NCBI RefSeq assembly: GCF_946151055.1
Contig: NZ_CAMGYZ010000004.1
Coordinates: forward strand, 310,001 to 374,000
Source: Bacillus sp. Marseille-Q3570
GTDB taxonomy: Bacteria > Bacillota > Bacilli > Bacillales > Fictibacillaceae
DNA length: 64,000 bases
Direction: 5' to 3'
Below are positions 9,300-18,533 of this stretch, piece by piece. Position numbers and translations under genes: made by a program. Position 1 is the stretch's first letter. Every line of letters starts with the position of its first letter. The notes beneath the pieces were generated by a model. The model saw nothing but the letters and a program-made list of their open reading frames with translations, did no database searches and was not told where the DNA came from.

Positions 9300-9927
9300 G
9301 GTGCATCACCATCCCATACAGATAAACTGCAGTAAAGATAAAGATCCATACGACGTCAAGGAAGTGCCAATACAAACTGGCGACAAATACTTTTCTGGTA
9401 GTATGCTTTGTCAATCCTCTTTGGACCAGTTGGATGATGATCAATATCATCCAGGCTATACCCATTGTAACGTGAGCGCCGTGTGTTCCCACGAGGACGA
9501 AAAAGCCGGACCAATAAGCACTTGTCGTCAAGCTGGCTCCTTCATGGATGTAGTGGATGAATTCATAGATTTCAAAGCCCAGGAATCCTAATCCCAATAG
9601 TAATGTGATGCCAAGCCAGACAATCAGGCCTTTTAAGCTGTTACGCCGCATTTCATGAACAGCCAAACCGCAAGTGAAACTCGAAGTTAAGAGCAAGAAC
9701 GTTTCAATCAGAACGCCTTTTACTTCAAATAACTCACCAGGCGTAGGTCCATCCCCATAACGTCCTATTAATACGAGATATGAAGCAAAAAGGGTTGCAA
9801 ACAGAGCAATCTCTGCTCCAAGGAAGACCCAGAACCCCAGGATGTTCAACCGACCTGTCTCCGATTGATATTCTAACGGCGTGTCAGGAGCTTCGTGCTT
9901 GCCGTTTTCAGATTGCACATAATCCAT
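9292..9927 (-). CDS. qoxC: Cytochrome aa3 quinol oxidase subunit III
   Basis: Subunit III (211 aa) of the heme-copper quinol oxidase, with five membrane helices. Family motifs include GFWVFLGAEIALFATLFASYLVL (about 31-53), GTHGAHVTMGIAW and the C-terminal SLYWHFLDVVWIFIFTAVYL. GAGGAGG eight nt upstream supports the ATG. It lies 14 nt downstream of qoxB and overlaps qoxD. Confidence 0.95.
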   Translation of the reverse strand: MDYVQSENGKHEAPDTPLEYQSETGRLNILGFWVFLGAEIALFATLFASYLVLIGRYGDGPTPGELFEVKGVLIETFLLLTSSFTCGLAVHEMRRNSLKGLIVWLGITLLLGLGFLGFEIYEFIHYIHEGASLTTSAYWSGFFVLVGTHGAHVTMGIAWMILIIIQLVQRGLTKHTTRKVFVASLYWHFLDVVWIFIFTAVYLYGMVMHHG

Positions 9928-9941
9928 TTTTCACGCCTCCT

Positions 9942-11873
9942 CTACTCATTGGATTTTTCAATTCTTTCAATTTCTTCAACGGACACATAATAACCATCAT
10001 CATAATCAAACGACCGCAGGACAAGCATGACCAGTACACCGAACAGACCTGCTATCGCCATCCACCACCACTCGAATACAAGACCGAAACCGCTTATGAA
10101 AAAGGCTACTGACATGATAATCGGTTTTCCAGAGTAGCTTGGCATATGGATTGGCTTGTAATCTTTCTTGATATCTTTAACAGGATCCCGTTTCATTCTC
10201 GAATAAGCATCTAGTCCAGAGACCTCAGGAATTTTAGCAAAGTTATAGAACGGGACTGGTGTATGTGTCGACCATTCCAGCGTCCTGCCATCCCATGGGT
10301 CTCCCATCGTTTCACGTTCTGCATAACGGAAGCTCCAGTAAATGTTATAGACGAGTAAGACAAATCCGATTGCCATACCGATCGCACCTGTTGTCGCCAC
10401 CATATTCAAGTCGAACCATCCGTCTGCCCATTCGTATGTGAAGATCCGCCTCGGCATACCATCCAAGCCAAGGAAATACATTGGGAAGAAACAGACATTG
10501 AATCCAATCATGAATAACCAGAAACTCCATTTACCAATACGCTCGTTCAGTTTGTGACCGTACATTTTCGGATACCAGAAGTACAAGCCTGCAAAACAAG
10601 CAAATACAGTTCCGGAAATCAATACATAATGAAAATGAGCTACGAGAAAATACGTGTTGTGATACTGATAGTCAGCCGCAGCCATCGCAAGCATGACCCC
10701 AGTCACTCCCCCAATCGTGAAGTTCGGGATGAAAGCCAGGGACCATAACATGGCTGTCGTTATTTTTATCCGGCCTTTATAAAGGGTGAACAGCCAGTTG
10801 AAGATTTTCACCCCGGTCGGGATCGCAATCGCCATTGTCGTAATCGAGAAGAACGAGTTGACGACTGCATTCGCTCCCATCGTAAAGAAATGATGCACCC
10901 AAACGATGAAGCTTAGGCCGGCAATGGATACCATCGACCAGACCATCGCTTTATATCCGAACAACGTTTTTCGTGCAAATGTACTGATGATTTCTGAAAA
11001 AATACCGAATGCCGGTAAAATGACGATATATACTTCAGGATGGCCCCAAATCCAAAAGAGGTTCGCCCAAAGCATCGGAAGACCGCCGTCCGCAAGGGTA
11101 AAGAAATGACTACCGAACAGACGGTCAAAGGTCATCAAAGCAAGTGCTACTGTCAGCACAGGAAATGCGAAGATAATCAAAAGCATCGTGATCAAGGTTG
11201 ACCATGTGAACATTGGCATCCTCATCACACTCATACCCGGAGCACGCATTTTCAATATCGTAACAAGGAAGTTGATTCCGGTAAGCAAAGTCCCGATCCC
11301 TGAAATTTGTAAACCGAGCAGGTAATAATTTTGACCTGGTCCGGGATTCAGTTCATCTCCAGCTAATGGTACATAACTTGTCCATCCTGCTGAGGGTGAA
11401 CCACCTATCACAAAAGAAATATTGAAAAGCATAGCTCCAAAGAAGAACGTCCAGAAACTCACAGCATTCAAGTACGGATATGCTACGTCTCTTGCCCCGA
11501 TTTGAAGTGGTACGACAAAGTTGATCAAACCGATCAAGAACGGCATAGCCATGAAGATGATCATGATCGTCCCATGTGTCGTGAAGATTTCATTATAATG
11601 CTGCGATTTGAGAATTTCTGAACCTGGAGCGGTGATCTGCGCCCGCATGAGCAAGGCGTCGACCCCACCACGGAACAGCATCAAGACAGCAGCAATGATA
11701 TACATGATTCCGATTTTTTTATGATCAACAGTAGTAAGCCATTCACTCCACAACCATTTCCACTTTTTATAATAAGTCAGGACAAATACGATCGCGATTG
11801 TTGTTAAGACAATGGAAACATCGGCTGCATAGATGAATGGATCTCCTGTTACAAAAAATTCATCCCATTTCAT
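9942..11873 (-). CDS. qoxB: Cytochrome aa3 quinol oxidase subunit I
   Basis: Catalytic subunit (643 aa) that reduces oxygen to water with electrons from menaquinol and pumps protons. Ligands are visible: His100 and His415 for the low-spin heme, His413 for the high-spin heme, and His278, His327 and His328 for CuB. Tyr282 is four residues after His278 (GHPEVY), the family's cross-linked pair. The membrane helices run from about residue 17 to 620. A GGAAGGGGGAAG ribosome site precedes the ATG. It is the second gene of the operon. Confidence 0.97.
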   Translation of the reverse strand: MKWDEFFVTGDPFIYAADVSIVLTTIAIVFVLTYYKKWKWLWSEWLTTVDHKKIGIMYIIAAVLMLFRGGVDALLMRAQITAPGSEILKSQHYNEIFTTHGTIMIIFMAMPFLIGLINFVVPLQIGARDVAYPYLNAVSFWTFFFGAMLFNISFVIGGSPSAGWTSYVPLAGDELNPGPGQNYYLLGLQISGIGTLLTGINFLVTILKMRAPGMSVMRMPMFTWSTLITMLLIIFAFPVLTVALALMTFDRLFGSHFFTLADGGLPMLWANLFWIWGHPEVYIVILPAFGIFSEIISTFARKTLFGYKAMVWSMVSIAGLSFIVWVHHFFTMGANAVVNSFFSITTMAIAIPTGVKIFNWLFTLYKGRIKITTAMLWSLAFIPNFTIGGVTGVMLAMAAADYQYHNTYFLVAHFHYVLISGTVFACFAGLYFWYPKMYGHKLNERIGKWSFWLFMIGFNVCFFPMYFLGLDGMPRRIFTYEWADGWFDLNMVATTGAIGMAIGFVLLVYNIYWSFRYAERETMGDPWDGRTLEWSTHTPVPFYNFAKIPEVSGLDAYSRMKRDPVKDIKKDYKPIHMPSYSGKPIIMSVAFFISGFGLVFEWWWMAIAGLFGVLVMLVLRSFDYDDGYYVSVEEIERIEKSNE

Positions 11874-11893
11874 CGTCTCTTCCCCCTTCCCTA

Positions 11894-12808
11894 CTAATGT
11901 GATCCATGTGAGCCATTGTGGTTATGTTTATCTTTTGATGGATCCAATCCTTTGCGGACTTTGACCGCATAGTCTGCTTGTTTCGAATGATCGACCCATT
12001 CAAGATGTGTTGACGAAAATGTTAGCTTTTCAGTGAATAGTTCCATTTTCATCAACTCATTGTATTTTTCTTGTGTCAGTTTTGGTGCAGACTCCTTTGT
12101 TTCCTGTACCCACTTTTCGAAATTGCCTTTTGTTTGAGCTTTTACAATGAACTTTTGTTTCGCAAACCCTTCTCCTGTAAAGTTTGCGTTTCTGCCTTTA
12201 TATGTCCCAGGCTCGTCCGCTTGTAGATAAATCTCCGTTTCCATGCCTGCCATGTTATATTCCTGTCCGCCTAATTGTGGAATCCATAAAGCTGCCATCG
12301 AGTCAGCAGAAGTCAGCTTGAAGAGGATTGGGCGGTCTTCTGGTATGTGTAGGTAGTTGACTGTTTCGATATTTTCTTCCGGATAAGTAAAAATCCATTT
12401 CCAATCGACAGAAGTTGCATGGATGATCACCGGATCTTTATGGGATGTGGCCTTTGGTGGTTCTTGGAGTGCATAGATTGTTTTAACGGTTGGAACTGCA
12501 AGGGCTATGACAATAATGACAGGTATCACTGTCCAGATGATCTCAAGTACTTTGCTTCCCTCATCCTGAGGAGGTTCATAATCTGCATTCTCTGGACGCT
12601 CCCGGTAACGGACGATCATGAATGTAAATAGGACAAAGACAACTAGCACGATGAAAAGCATGAATCCGATCGACAGCATGATAAGATCTTTTTGTTGTAG
12701 AGCGACGGGGCCTTTTGGATCTAAAACTGCAAGCTCGCTGCAGCCGCTAATTAAGGTCATCATAATCAGGGATATGAATCCAAGAATGAGCTTTGCCTGT
12801 TTTTCCAA
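11894..12808 (-). CDS. qoxA: Cytochrome aa3 quinol oxidase subunit II (lipoprotein)
   Basis: Subunit II, about 304 aa. It has a lipoprotein signal ending in LISGC near residue 23, then a second membrane helix around residues 45-70 and a further segment near 95-110, with a cupredoxin-like outer domain from about 115. The Cys/His ligands of the CuA centre are absent, as expected for a quinol rather than cytochrome c oxidase. The longest frame opens with GTG at 12817 inside the ribosome site. TTG at 12808, 8 nt after GGAAGG, is the better start. It is the first gene of qoxABCD. The C-terminus is His-rich ([11 protein letters not shown]). Confidence 0.93.
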   Translation of the reverse strand: MEKQAKLILGFISLIMMTLISGCSELAVLDPKGPVALQQKDLIMLSIGFMLFIVLVVFVLFTFMIVRYRERPENADYEPPQDEGSKVLEIIWTVIPVIIVIALAVPTVKTIYALQEPPKATSHKDPVIIHATSVDWKWIFTYPEENIETVNYLHIPEDRPILFKLTSADSMAALWIPQLGGQEYNMAGMETEIYLQADEPGTYKGRNANFTGEGFAKQKFIVKAQTKGNFEKWVQETKESAPKLTQEKYNELMKMELFTEKLTFSSTHLEWVDHSKQADYAVKVRKGLDPSKDKHNHNGSHGSH

Positions 12809-12823
12809 TGGAATCACCTTCCT

Positions 12824-13120
12824 CTCCGGGATTAGTCAACTGTATGAGGTCCTTAACTTTGTATATGTGATAACCAACTCTCCCCTTACAAGGTGGAACA
12901 GTTTGAGTCTAAAGAGGTTATGAGTTAGCTTTACCCTATCTCAGTCATTTGTAAAACCTTTCGAATCCCTTTAAACACAAAGTGTCACCAGATTGTTAAA
13001 AGCTCAAAAATTTGAAACAAGTTGGTCAAATATAGTTCAAAAAAATTGGATATTGCTTCATCGGGTGGCTGATCCATCCAAAAGCAACATAAATAAGCCC
13101 GTTTGCAGCCTATTTACATT
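12824..13120. other. Divergent intergenic region upstream of qoxA and the SRPBCC gene
   Basis: About 300 nt of A/T-rich DNA without a credible ORF, expected to carry the qox promoter. I could not identify a convincing -35/-10 pair or a known operator for qox. Confidence 0.4.
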
Positions 13121-13195
13121 AAATTACATTAATATTGCCTGTATACAAAAAATATGTTACGATTTAGTCACATATTTATAAAAAGGTGGATTAAT

Positions 13196-13630
13196 ATGAT
13201 AAAAGTTGTTGTAAACAAAGTGATTGAACAACCTCTTGAAATGGTTTTTGCCTATATTGCAAACTTTGAAAACAACCCAAAGTGGCAAAAAGGTATGATC
13301 GAAGCAAAGTTCACTACAAATGGGCCGCTACAGGTAGGTTCAATATATGATCAGGTAGCGAAATTTTTAGGCAAGCGTATTATCACAACTTTCCGTGTTG
13401 TAGATTATGAAGAAAATGAAAAAATAAAGATTACAAGTATTAAAAGCACTTTTCCAATTACGGTCACACGTACAGTGGAGCAATTTAATGGTGCAACTAA
13501 GGTGACTGCTATTGTCGAGGGTGATGCAACGAAAGTATTTAAAATTGCACAACCAATAATGAAAAGAATGGTTGAAAAATCCGTGAAAACAGATTATGAA
13601 AACTTAAAAAAACAGCTAGAAGGTAAGTGA
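13196..13630 (+). CDS. SRPBCC (START/Bet v1-like) family protein
   Basis: Cytosolic 144-aa protein with the helix-grip pattern of the SRPBCC superfamily: an N-terminal strand (MIKVVVNKVIEQPLEMVFAY), the FENNPKWQKGM motif at about 25-35, and central strands (RVVDYEENEKIKITS, ITVTRTVEQ). A long C-terminal amphipathic helix ends in SVKTDYENLKKQLEGK. Such proteins bind hydrophobic ligands; the ligand here is unknown. ATG at 13196 is preferred to the upstream in-frame ATG at 13154 because AAAGGTGG lies 6 nt before it. A possible promoter is TTGCCT, 17 nt, TACGAT just upstream. It appears to be a single-gene unit. Confidence 0.75.
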   Translation: MIKVVVNKVIEQPLEMVFAYIANFENNPKWQKGMIEAKFTTNGPLQVGSIYDQVAKFLGKRIITTFRVVDYEENEKIKITSIKSTFPITVTRTVEQFNGATKVTAIVEGDATKVFKIAQPIMKRMVEKSVKTDYENLKKQLEGK

Positions 13631-13689
13631 TTCAAAAGGGCTGATGACCTGAACCTGGTATTCAGATTGAATAAGGACTATGAATCTAG

Positions 13690-13718
13690 TTGTTAGACCT
13701 CTAATCACATGGTATAAT
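13690..13718 (+). promoter_or_regulatory. Sigma-A promoter of the dioxygenase gene
   Basis: TTGTTA at 13690-13695, a 17-nt spacer and a perfect TATAAT at 13713-13718. Confidence 0.7.
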
Positions 13719-13728
13719 CAAAAAGGTT

Positions 13729-13742
13729 TGTAAACGATTACA
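13729..13742 (+). promoter_or_regulatory. Candidate cre (CcpA) box over the dioxygenase transcription start
   Basis: TGTAAACGATTACA fits the cre consensus TGWNANCGNTNWCA at all fixed positions and is nearly a perfect palindrome. It starts 11 nt after the -10 hexamer, so CcpA binding should repress. This is inferred from position only. Confidence 0.65.
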
Positions 13743-13771
13743 TTTTTGTTATCCGGGGAGGTTCTAACATT

Positions 13772-14722
13772 TTGAGTAAACCATTCATTCGTACATTGAA
13801 TCTAAAGGACTATACACATGGAGATTCACAGTCCCGCCAATCGTTCTCAGAAGAATTTGCAGCTGGACTTAAGGAGATCGGCTTCATCATTTTAGAAGGT
13901 CATGGTGTTGATCCGAAATTGATTGACAAAAACTATGAATTATGGGAAAAGCTTTTCAGCATGGATGTAGAAACAAAGCAGAAATATGAAGGAATTGATG
14001 GAGGTCAGCGTGGGTACACTGGTTTTGGAAAAGAACATGCGAAAAACCGTACTGTCGGTGACCTGAAGGAGTTTTGGCATACAGGACAAGAACTTCCTCA
14101 TGGACATCCTTTAACTGCAGACTATCCTGCAAACGTATGGCCAGAAGAAATACCTGAACTGCGTAAATACGCTGGAAATTTCTATCGTGAATTGGAACGT
14201 GTTGCGCGCAACATGCTTGAAGCTTTAGCACTGCATTTCGATCTTCGTCAAGAATTCTTCTCTGATATGATCAAGGACGGAAACAGCATCCTTCGTTCCA
14301 TCCATTATCCAAAACTTGATGAATCAATGGATCCGAATGCAATCCGCGCAGCTGAACACGAAGATATCAATTTGATTACATTACTAGTCGAATCTACAGC
14401 ATCTGGGTTAGAGCTTCTAACTCGTGAAGGCGAATGGATGGAAGTAAAAGCTGAAAAAGGGCAAATCATTGTTGATGCAGGAGACATGCTTTCAAGAATC
14501 ACAAACGAAGTCATTCCTGCCACAACACACCGTGTCGTAAATCCTATCGGTGAAAACACATCCAGATATTCAATGCCGTTCTTCGTCCATCCTTACAGCA
14601 GTTGTTTACTCGAAACGATCCCAGCTTGTGTGACTAAAGATAATCCTGAAAAATATCCAGCGATTACTGCCGGAGACTTTCTATACGAACGGTTGGTAGA
14701 AATCGGCTTGATAAAAGCTTAA
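13772..14722 (+). CDS. Isopenicillin N synthase-like 2-oxoglutarate/Fe(II) dioxygenase
   Basis: Non-heme iron oxygenase, 316 aa, with the DIOX_N region (about 5-125) and a double-stranded beta-helix domain. Iron ligands are His196, Asp198 (EHEDIN) and His253 (TTHRVVNP). The co-substrate motif is Arg265-x-Ser267 (SRYSMPFFVHP). Substrate and product are unknown; no biosynthetic cluster surrounds it. Translation starts with TTG, 7 nt after GGGGAGG. A sigma-A promoter with an overlapping cre box and a strong terminator make it a single-gene unit likely repressed on preferred sugars. Confidence 0.88.
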   Translation: MSKPFIRTLNLKDYTHGDSQSRQSFSEEFAAGLKEIGFIILEGHGVDPKLIDKNYELWEKLFSMDVETKQKYEGIDGGQRGYTGFGKEHAKNRTVGDLKEFWHTGQELPHGHPLTADYPANVWPEEIPELRKYAGNFYRELERVARNMLEALALHFDLRQEFFSDMIKDGNSILRSIHYPKLDESMDPNAIRAAEHEDINLITLLVESTASGLELLTREGEWMEVKAEKGQIIVDAGDMLSRITNEVIPATTHRVVNPIGENTSRYSMPFFVHPYSSCLLETIPACVTKDNPEKYPAITAGDFLYERLVEIGLIKA

Positions 14723-14742
14723 CTCATTATGCAATAAGTGGG

Positions 14743-14790
14743 AGGCTGACCCAGAACATCAATTTTCATCAATGTTCGGGCAGCCTTTTT
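14743..14790 (+). terminator. Terminator of the dioxygenase gene
   Basis: Imperfect long stem (AGGCTGACCC..GAACAT with ATGTTC..GGGCAGCCT) followed by five T. Confidence 0.8.
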
Positions 14791-14814
14791 GATTTCTGTA
14801 TATTTTCCTTGAAC

Positions 14815-14870
14815 GTAACGGACACCAGAGTATAAGTTATTTGGAAATTAAGGTCTCCTGTGTCCGATAG
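14815..14870. repeat. Dispersed ACGGACA element, copy 1
   Basis: Bounded by GTAACGGACACC on the left and, on the complementary strand, CGGACACAGGAGACCTTA on the right. Related copies lie at 29668-29740 and 34665-34707, all intergenic. Confidence 0.6.
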
Positions 14871-14925
14871 CGTTCTCCCCCGAAACTGTTTCAGCAAAAA
14901 ATCTCGACAGTTTTCCATTTTGCAC

Positions 14926-15798
14926 CTAGGTTGTTACCTCCCTTTTAAAGCCCATAAGGATAGTCAATCCATAAAGGATAAGGCCCGTCACAAACAATAA
15001 TCCTGCAAATCCGAGTAAAGCAGAAAGAAATGCGAGGAAATGCTGATCCAATGTTGCGTGGATATTATCCGTCAAACCTGAGAATATAGCTGATAGTTCC
15101 AGCTGTGTATACATCCATTCAATCCCAATGATATGGAACAACACAGCTGCGGTCATCAATGTGAACCCTGCTATCACACAAAGTGCCGACAACCACTTCA
15201 GGTTCCTTGGCCGATTCGTCTCCAGTAAGAAGGTAAGGCCAATCAACAGAATAACCATCAAGCCATTCCAAATCACCAAAGCAGTCATTTGCTCATAATA
15301 CTTCTTCATTTTATCCATTCGTTTTTGGTTCATTTTAAGTAACGGTGCCCATTCTATGCGATCGATGAATTTATCATGGTAGATGATTTCGCCCTGCATG
15401 CTTTCACTGCGCTGCACTTTCTCAAGGAAAGCGGTGCGAATATCAGTGAGATCAATCGCTTCTAATTCAACATCTTTATCTAAAATATAATCCCATATGT
15501 CCTTCTCGATGAAGGATAGGATTTCTGATATCCGATTAACAGTCAGGTATTCTTTTACAACCTCTTTAAAAATCTCATTCATTCTTCCATCAGAAGTTAC
15601 ATCCAAGAGTTCTTCCGATTCTTGTAATGCTTTTGGGAGAATGATTTTAAGCTCGTCATATACACCTGTTTGCTCAAACTCACTGACTGTATCATAAGGC
15701 TTAAATACCGTAAGATGAACAGCCATCAAAATGAGTGTTGTTGGAATCAATAAAAACAAAATTCCGTATATCAAGTACCTAATCGTTTTAACCACCAT
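14926..15798 (-). CDS. Hypothetical membrane protein with extracytoplasmic N-terminal loop
   Basis: I do not recognise this 290-aa protein. One membrane segment lies at about 5-28. A charged region of about 140 residues (35-175), probably outside the membrane, follows. Three more hydrophobic segments lie near 183-205, 213-235 and 255-282. The loop is rich in acidic residues and short helices. ATG at 15798 follows AAGGACG. It is a single gene on the minus strand with no informative neighbours. Confidence 0.6.
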   Translation of the reverse strand: MVVKTIRYLIYGILFLLIPTTLILMAVHLTVFKPYDTVSEFEQTGVYDELKIILPKALQESEELLDVTSDGRMNEIFKEVVKEYLTVNRISEILSFIEKDIWDYILDKDVELEAIDLTDIRTAFLEKVQRSESMQGEIIYHDKFIDRIEWAPLLKMNQKRMDKMKKYYEQMTALVIWNGLMVILLIGLTFLLETNRPRNLKWLSALCVIAGFTLMTAAVLFHIIGIEWMYTQLELSAIFSGLTDNIHATLDQHFLAFLSALLGFAGLLFVTGLILYGLTILMGFKREVTT

Positions 15799-15892
15799 AA
15801 GAACACGTCCTTCTCACCAGTCCAAACCTTGTTAACCTATTCTCTTTCCTAGGTCTTCAGTCCTGCTTAGATACATGCATTGACACAACAAC

Positions 15893-15925
15893 AAAAAACT
15901 ACCACAGTTGAATATACTGTGGTAG
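15893..15925 (-). terminator. Orphan terminator downstream of intergenic repeats
   Basis: Perfect 9-bp stem CTACCACAG/CTGTGGTAG followed by six T on the minus strand. It lies almost 500 nt downstream of the antiporter stop, with two repeat elements between, so it may end a long 3' region or an RNA that starts inside the repeats. Confidence 0.75.
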
Positions 15926-15948
15926 TGCCAAATTTCATACTTTCTTCA

Positions 15949-16008
15949 GTATAAGGGCAACTAAGGCTCGACCTACAAAAGGCTTGGCCTCGCCAAGTTT
16001 TCTTTAAA
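15949..16008 (-). repeat. Dispersed AACTTGGCGAG...CCTTAGTTGC element, copy A
   Basis: Read on the minus strand it begins AAAGAAAACTTGGCGAGGCC, then has GGTCGAGCCTTAGTTGC and ends in CCTTATACT. Clear copies lie at 39204-39265 and 58709-58770, with partial copies at 18421-18480 and 29790-29815. Confidence 0.75.
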
Positions 16009-16015
16009 AAATTGT

Positions 16016-16345
16016 TGATTTCCGCTCCAGGATGCTCGCTTTCCGCGGGGCGTGCGGTGAGCCACTCTTCGCCTTACTCACCTCAGGAGTCTCCTTTTCA
16101 AGGAAGCATTTGTGCTCCTGCGTCTACAAGAAAGTCCTGTCGAAGAGCGAGCTTCCTCGTGCATGCCTTGCGAGGAGATTATTCAGGTAGTAGGCACGGC
16201 TGATCCCTCAGGACACCGAAAGCTTCGGCAGCTTTACATCGCACGAAGAAAATGCGATTTTCATTTTCGAGGAGGTCTCGCACCTTGCTCTCCAATCAAC
16301 TTGCACAAGGTGATTTTCAAAAATGACTCAAAAGCAACAATCTTT
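16016..16345 (-). repeat. GC-rich Bacillaceae-type intergenic repeat, copy 1
   Basis: On the minus strand it ends in CCCCGCGGAAAGCGAGCATC, also contains GGAGACTCCTGAGG, and is clearly richer in G+C than its flanks. The related copy at 58840-58985 shares ACTCCTG, the GTGCCCGCGGAAAGCGA-type block and the terminal GCGGAA. I recall similar elements dispersed in Bacillus-group genomes. No protein is encoded convincingly. Confidence 0.65.
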
Positions 16346-16408
16346 TAGAAAACAGCCTTCTTTTTAAAGACCAGAACTGACGTGATTTGTCAGCCCGAGT
16401 TTTGATAC

Positions 16409-18265
16409 CTATGCCCGAGTAATTGTAGGGTTTGAATTTTCTTCATATTTTTCTCTTATTTTATCTGTCCCTTTGTTCGGCGGGCCTAGACTGATGACGA
16501 TATCACCATCTTCACCTTTGACTGAATTTTCTTCTGTGAAGAATACGATTTTTCCTGAAGCCTTGAGGATACACAGTAATTCCGCATCATCAGCTCGTTC
16601 ATCTACATATTGTTGAAACGAATATTGGTCAGTGATTTTCGTTTTTCTGAAGACATAACCGCTTTCAACCTTTTTATTGAGCACTTCCCATGTTGCACCA
16701 TCATGAAAAATGATATTTCCGCTAACCGTAGGGTCAAGTCCGCGGAGATCATCTCCTGTGGTATTATGAAGGCTCAATTGATAGACATTCGTCCTTCCGA
16801 ATGTAGGAACGAACGTATTACATACAAGTGCGTTATACGAATCGATATCCGTGGAAGCAACCATATATTCATAAGGTGTGAAATCAATCTGGTAATCCGT
16901 CTGTTCAGATAAAATCTCCCCTCGATAAATCGGTACACCAAGATTTCGAGCAGTTATCAATCGATCATAAGAAGAGTCCGTAATCAACACCGGAATTTTC
17001 AATTCCTTTAAAACTTCTCCAAACTTAGCGCTAAAACTGCTTCCACCGACTAGCAGAACACCTGGTTGGTCATCAATCGCCAGTCCCAGTTTCCTGGCCA
17101 TCCACCGGATTGAAAATCCGTGTGCGCAAACCGTGGCGAATACAAGCCCTAACGTCAATGGAGTCAGCAGTCTCGCATCTTCAAAACCTTGATCTTGTAA
17201 TGCTCTATCGAAATACCCTGAAACCGTCAGTGCCACAATTCCTCGAGGCGCAATCCAACCGACCAATGTTTTCTCTTGAAATGATAAATCTGTCCGGATC
17301 GTTGATAAAAAGATCGATAATGGGCGGACAACAATCATCATAAGGACGACGAAAGAAAGAATGTTCCAGTTGAAAATCTCAAGCAGTGTTTCAATCTTCA
17401 AGGAAGCCGTAATCATGATGAATACCGCCGAGATGAGCATGACCGACATCGTTTCTTTAAAGTGACGCATATCATCGATGGAAGTGATGTGCATATTTGC
17501 CATTGTGATTCCCATCACAGTTACTGCCAGAAGGCCTGTTTCATGCATGATTTCGTCTGAAATGGAAAAGCAAGCAAGTACAAAGGCAAATACGAAAGGC
17601 GACTTCAAGAATTCTGGTACATGTCCTTTTTCAATCATCCAACCAGATATTCGTCCGAAGAGCCACCCAAGGAACCCTGTTACTGCAGAAGCCACGAAAA
17701 AGAGTAACAACGTTTGAGCTGTGACACTTTCTTCTGTAAGAAATTTAATGATTTCAAAAGCGAATACAGCTAATAAAGCTCCAAAAGGATCGACAATAAT
17801 ACCTTCCCATTTCAGAATCGCTGCAGGACGAGCCTTTAGCTTGGCCTGCCTTAAAAGAGGGAGAATGACCGTGGGACCAGTAACAATGAATAACCCTCCG
17901 ATTACATATGCAACAGCCCAGGAAAGTCCTGCAAAGTAATGGGCTGCCCATGAGCCCAGAATCCAAGCAAGTAACGCACCAAAGGTGACAATACGCAATA
18001 TCGGTCTGCCAACGCCTTTTATTTCACGATAATCCAAATTCAAACTACCCTCAAAAAGGATGATGGCGACAGCTGCTGAAATGATTGGATTGAATAATTG
18101 CCCGAAATCCTCTTCTGGGTTGATGATACCAAGAAATGGACCGGCTAAGAGACCAGCAACTGTCATGATTACGATTGCAGGAAAACCGAAACGCCAGGCT
18201 AACCATTGTGAACCGATTCCCAAGACGATGATCAGCATGATTGTAAATAGTAAAGATTCAATCAT
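16409..18265 (-). CDS. CPA1-type cation:proton antiporter with C-terminal TrkA-like region
   Basis: Membrane antiporter of about 618 aa. The Na+/H+ exchanger domain (residues 1-400) has 12-13 membrane segments. It includes IVTGPTVILPLLRQA, the WEGIIVDPFGALLAVFAFE ion-site block (Asp in VDP) and a late GWIAPRGIVALTVSGYF. From about 405 to 520 a Rossmann-like TrkA-N segment starts with GVLLVGGSSFSAKFGEVLKEL, and a TrkA-C-like tail follows. The expected role is Na+(K+)/H+ exchange for pH and salt homeostasis. The frame opens at 18280, but GAAGGAG lies inside its first codons. ATG at 18265, 7 nt after the site, is the better start. Confidence 0.88.
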   Translation of the reverse strand: MIESLLFTIMLIIVLGIGSQWLAWRFGFPAIVIMTVAGLLAGPFLGIINPEEDFGQLFNPIISAAVAIILFEGSLNLDYREIKGVGRPILRIVTFGALLAWILGSWAAHYFAGLSWAVAYVIGGLFIVTGPTVILPLLRQAKLKARPAAILKWEGIIVDPFGALLAVFAFEIIKFLTEESVTAQTLLLFFVASAVTGFLGWLFGRISGWMIEKGHVPEFLKSPFVFAFVLACFSISDEIMHETGLLAVTVMGITMANMHITSIDDMRHFKETMSVMLISAVFIMITASLKIETLLEIFNWNILSFVVLMMIVVRPLSIFLSTIRTDLSFQEKTLVGWIAPRGIVALTVSGYFDRALQDQGFEDARLLTPLTLGLVFATVCAHGFSIRWMARKLGLAIDDQPGVLLVGGSSFSAKFGEVLKELKIPVLITDSSYDRLITARNLGVPIYRGEILSEQTDYQIDFTPYEYMVASTDIDSYNALVCNTFVPTFGRTNVYQLSLHNTTGDDLRGLDPTVSGNIIFHDGATWEVLNKKVESGYVFRKTKITDQYSFQQYVDERADDAELLCILKASGKIVFFTEENSVKGEDGDIVISLGPPNKGTDKIREKYEENSNPTITRA

Positions 18266-18420
18266 TATGTTCTCCTTCATTCTGAATATTTTGATGATGA
18301 CGTGTGCTATCGTTTTTTATTTAGTACCCTCTTAGTATGTAAAATTCTCATATTTTCATGATATTTTATTCATTATACAGGTTTTCGGATTCTTGTCTAA
18401 CAATAACGTTAAACTGAAAG

Positions 18421-18480
18421 GTGCGTAAAGAGAGCTCGGCAAAACGCAGGCTGAGCTTCAGCTGCACTATACTTTCTTTA
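18421..18480 (+). repeat. Partial copy of the dispersed CCTTAGTTGC element
   Basis: GCAGGCTGAGCTTCAGCTGCACTATACTTTC aligns with the right half of the 58709-58770 copy; the left half is diverged. It lies just outside the desaturase terminator. Confidence 0.5.
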
Positions 18481-18483
18481 AAT

Positions 18484-18529
18484 AAAAAAGGAGACCTACT
18501 GCATACTTTCATATGCAATAAGTTCTCCT
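18484..18529 (-). terminator. Terminator of the desaturase gene
   Basis: Stem of about 17 bp with two mismatches (AGGAGAACTTATTGCATA / TATGCAGTAGGTCTCCT) followed by TTTTTTATTT on the minus strand. Confidence 0.85.
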
Positions 18530-18533
18530 ATGA

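Noticed and set aside
9121-9591. 156-codon plus-strand ORF in the qox region
   Set aside because: It is antisense to qoxC and qoxD and has no family resemblance.
12824-13120. Structured RNA or riboswitch in the long leader between qoxA and the SRPBCC gene
   Set aside because: No recognisable conserved motif or strong hairpin was seen.
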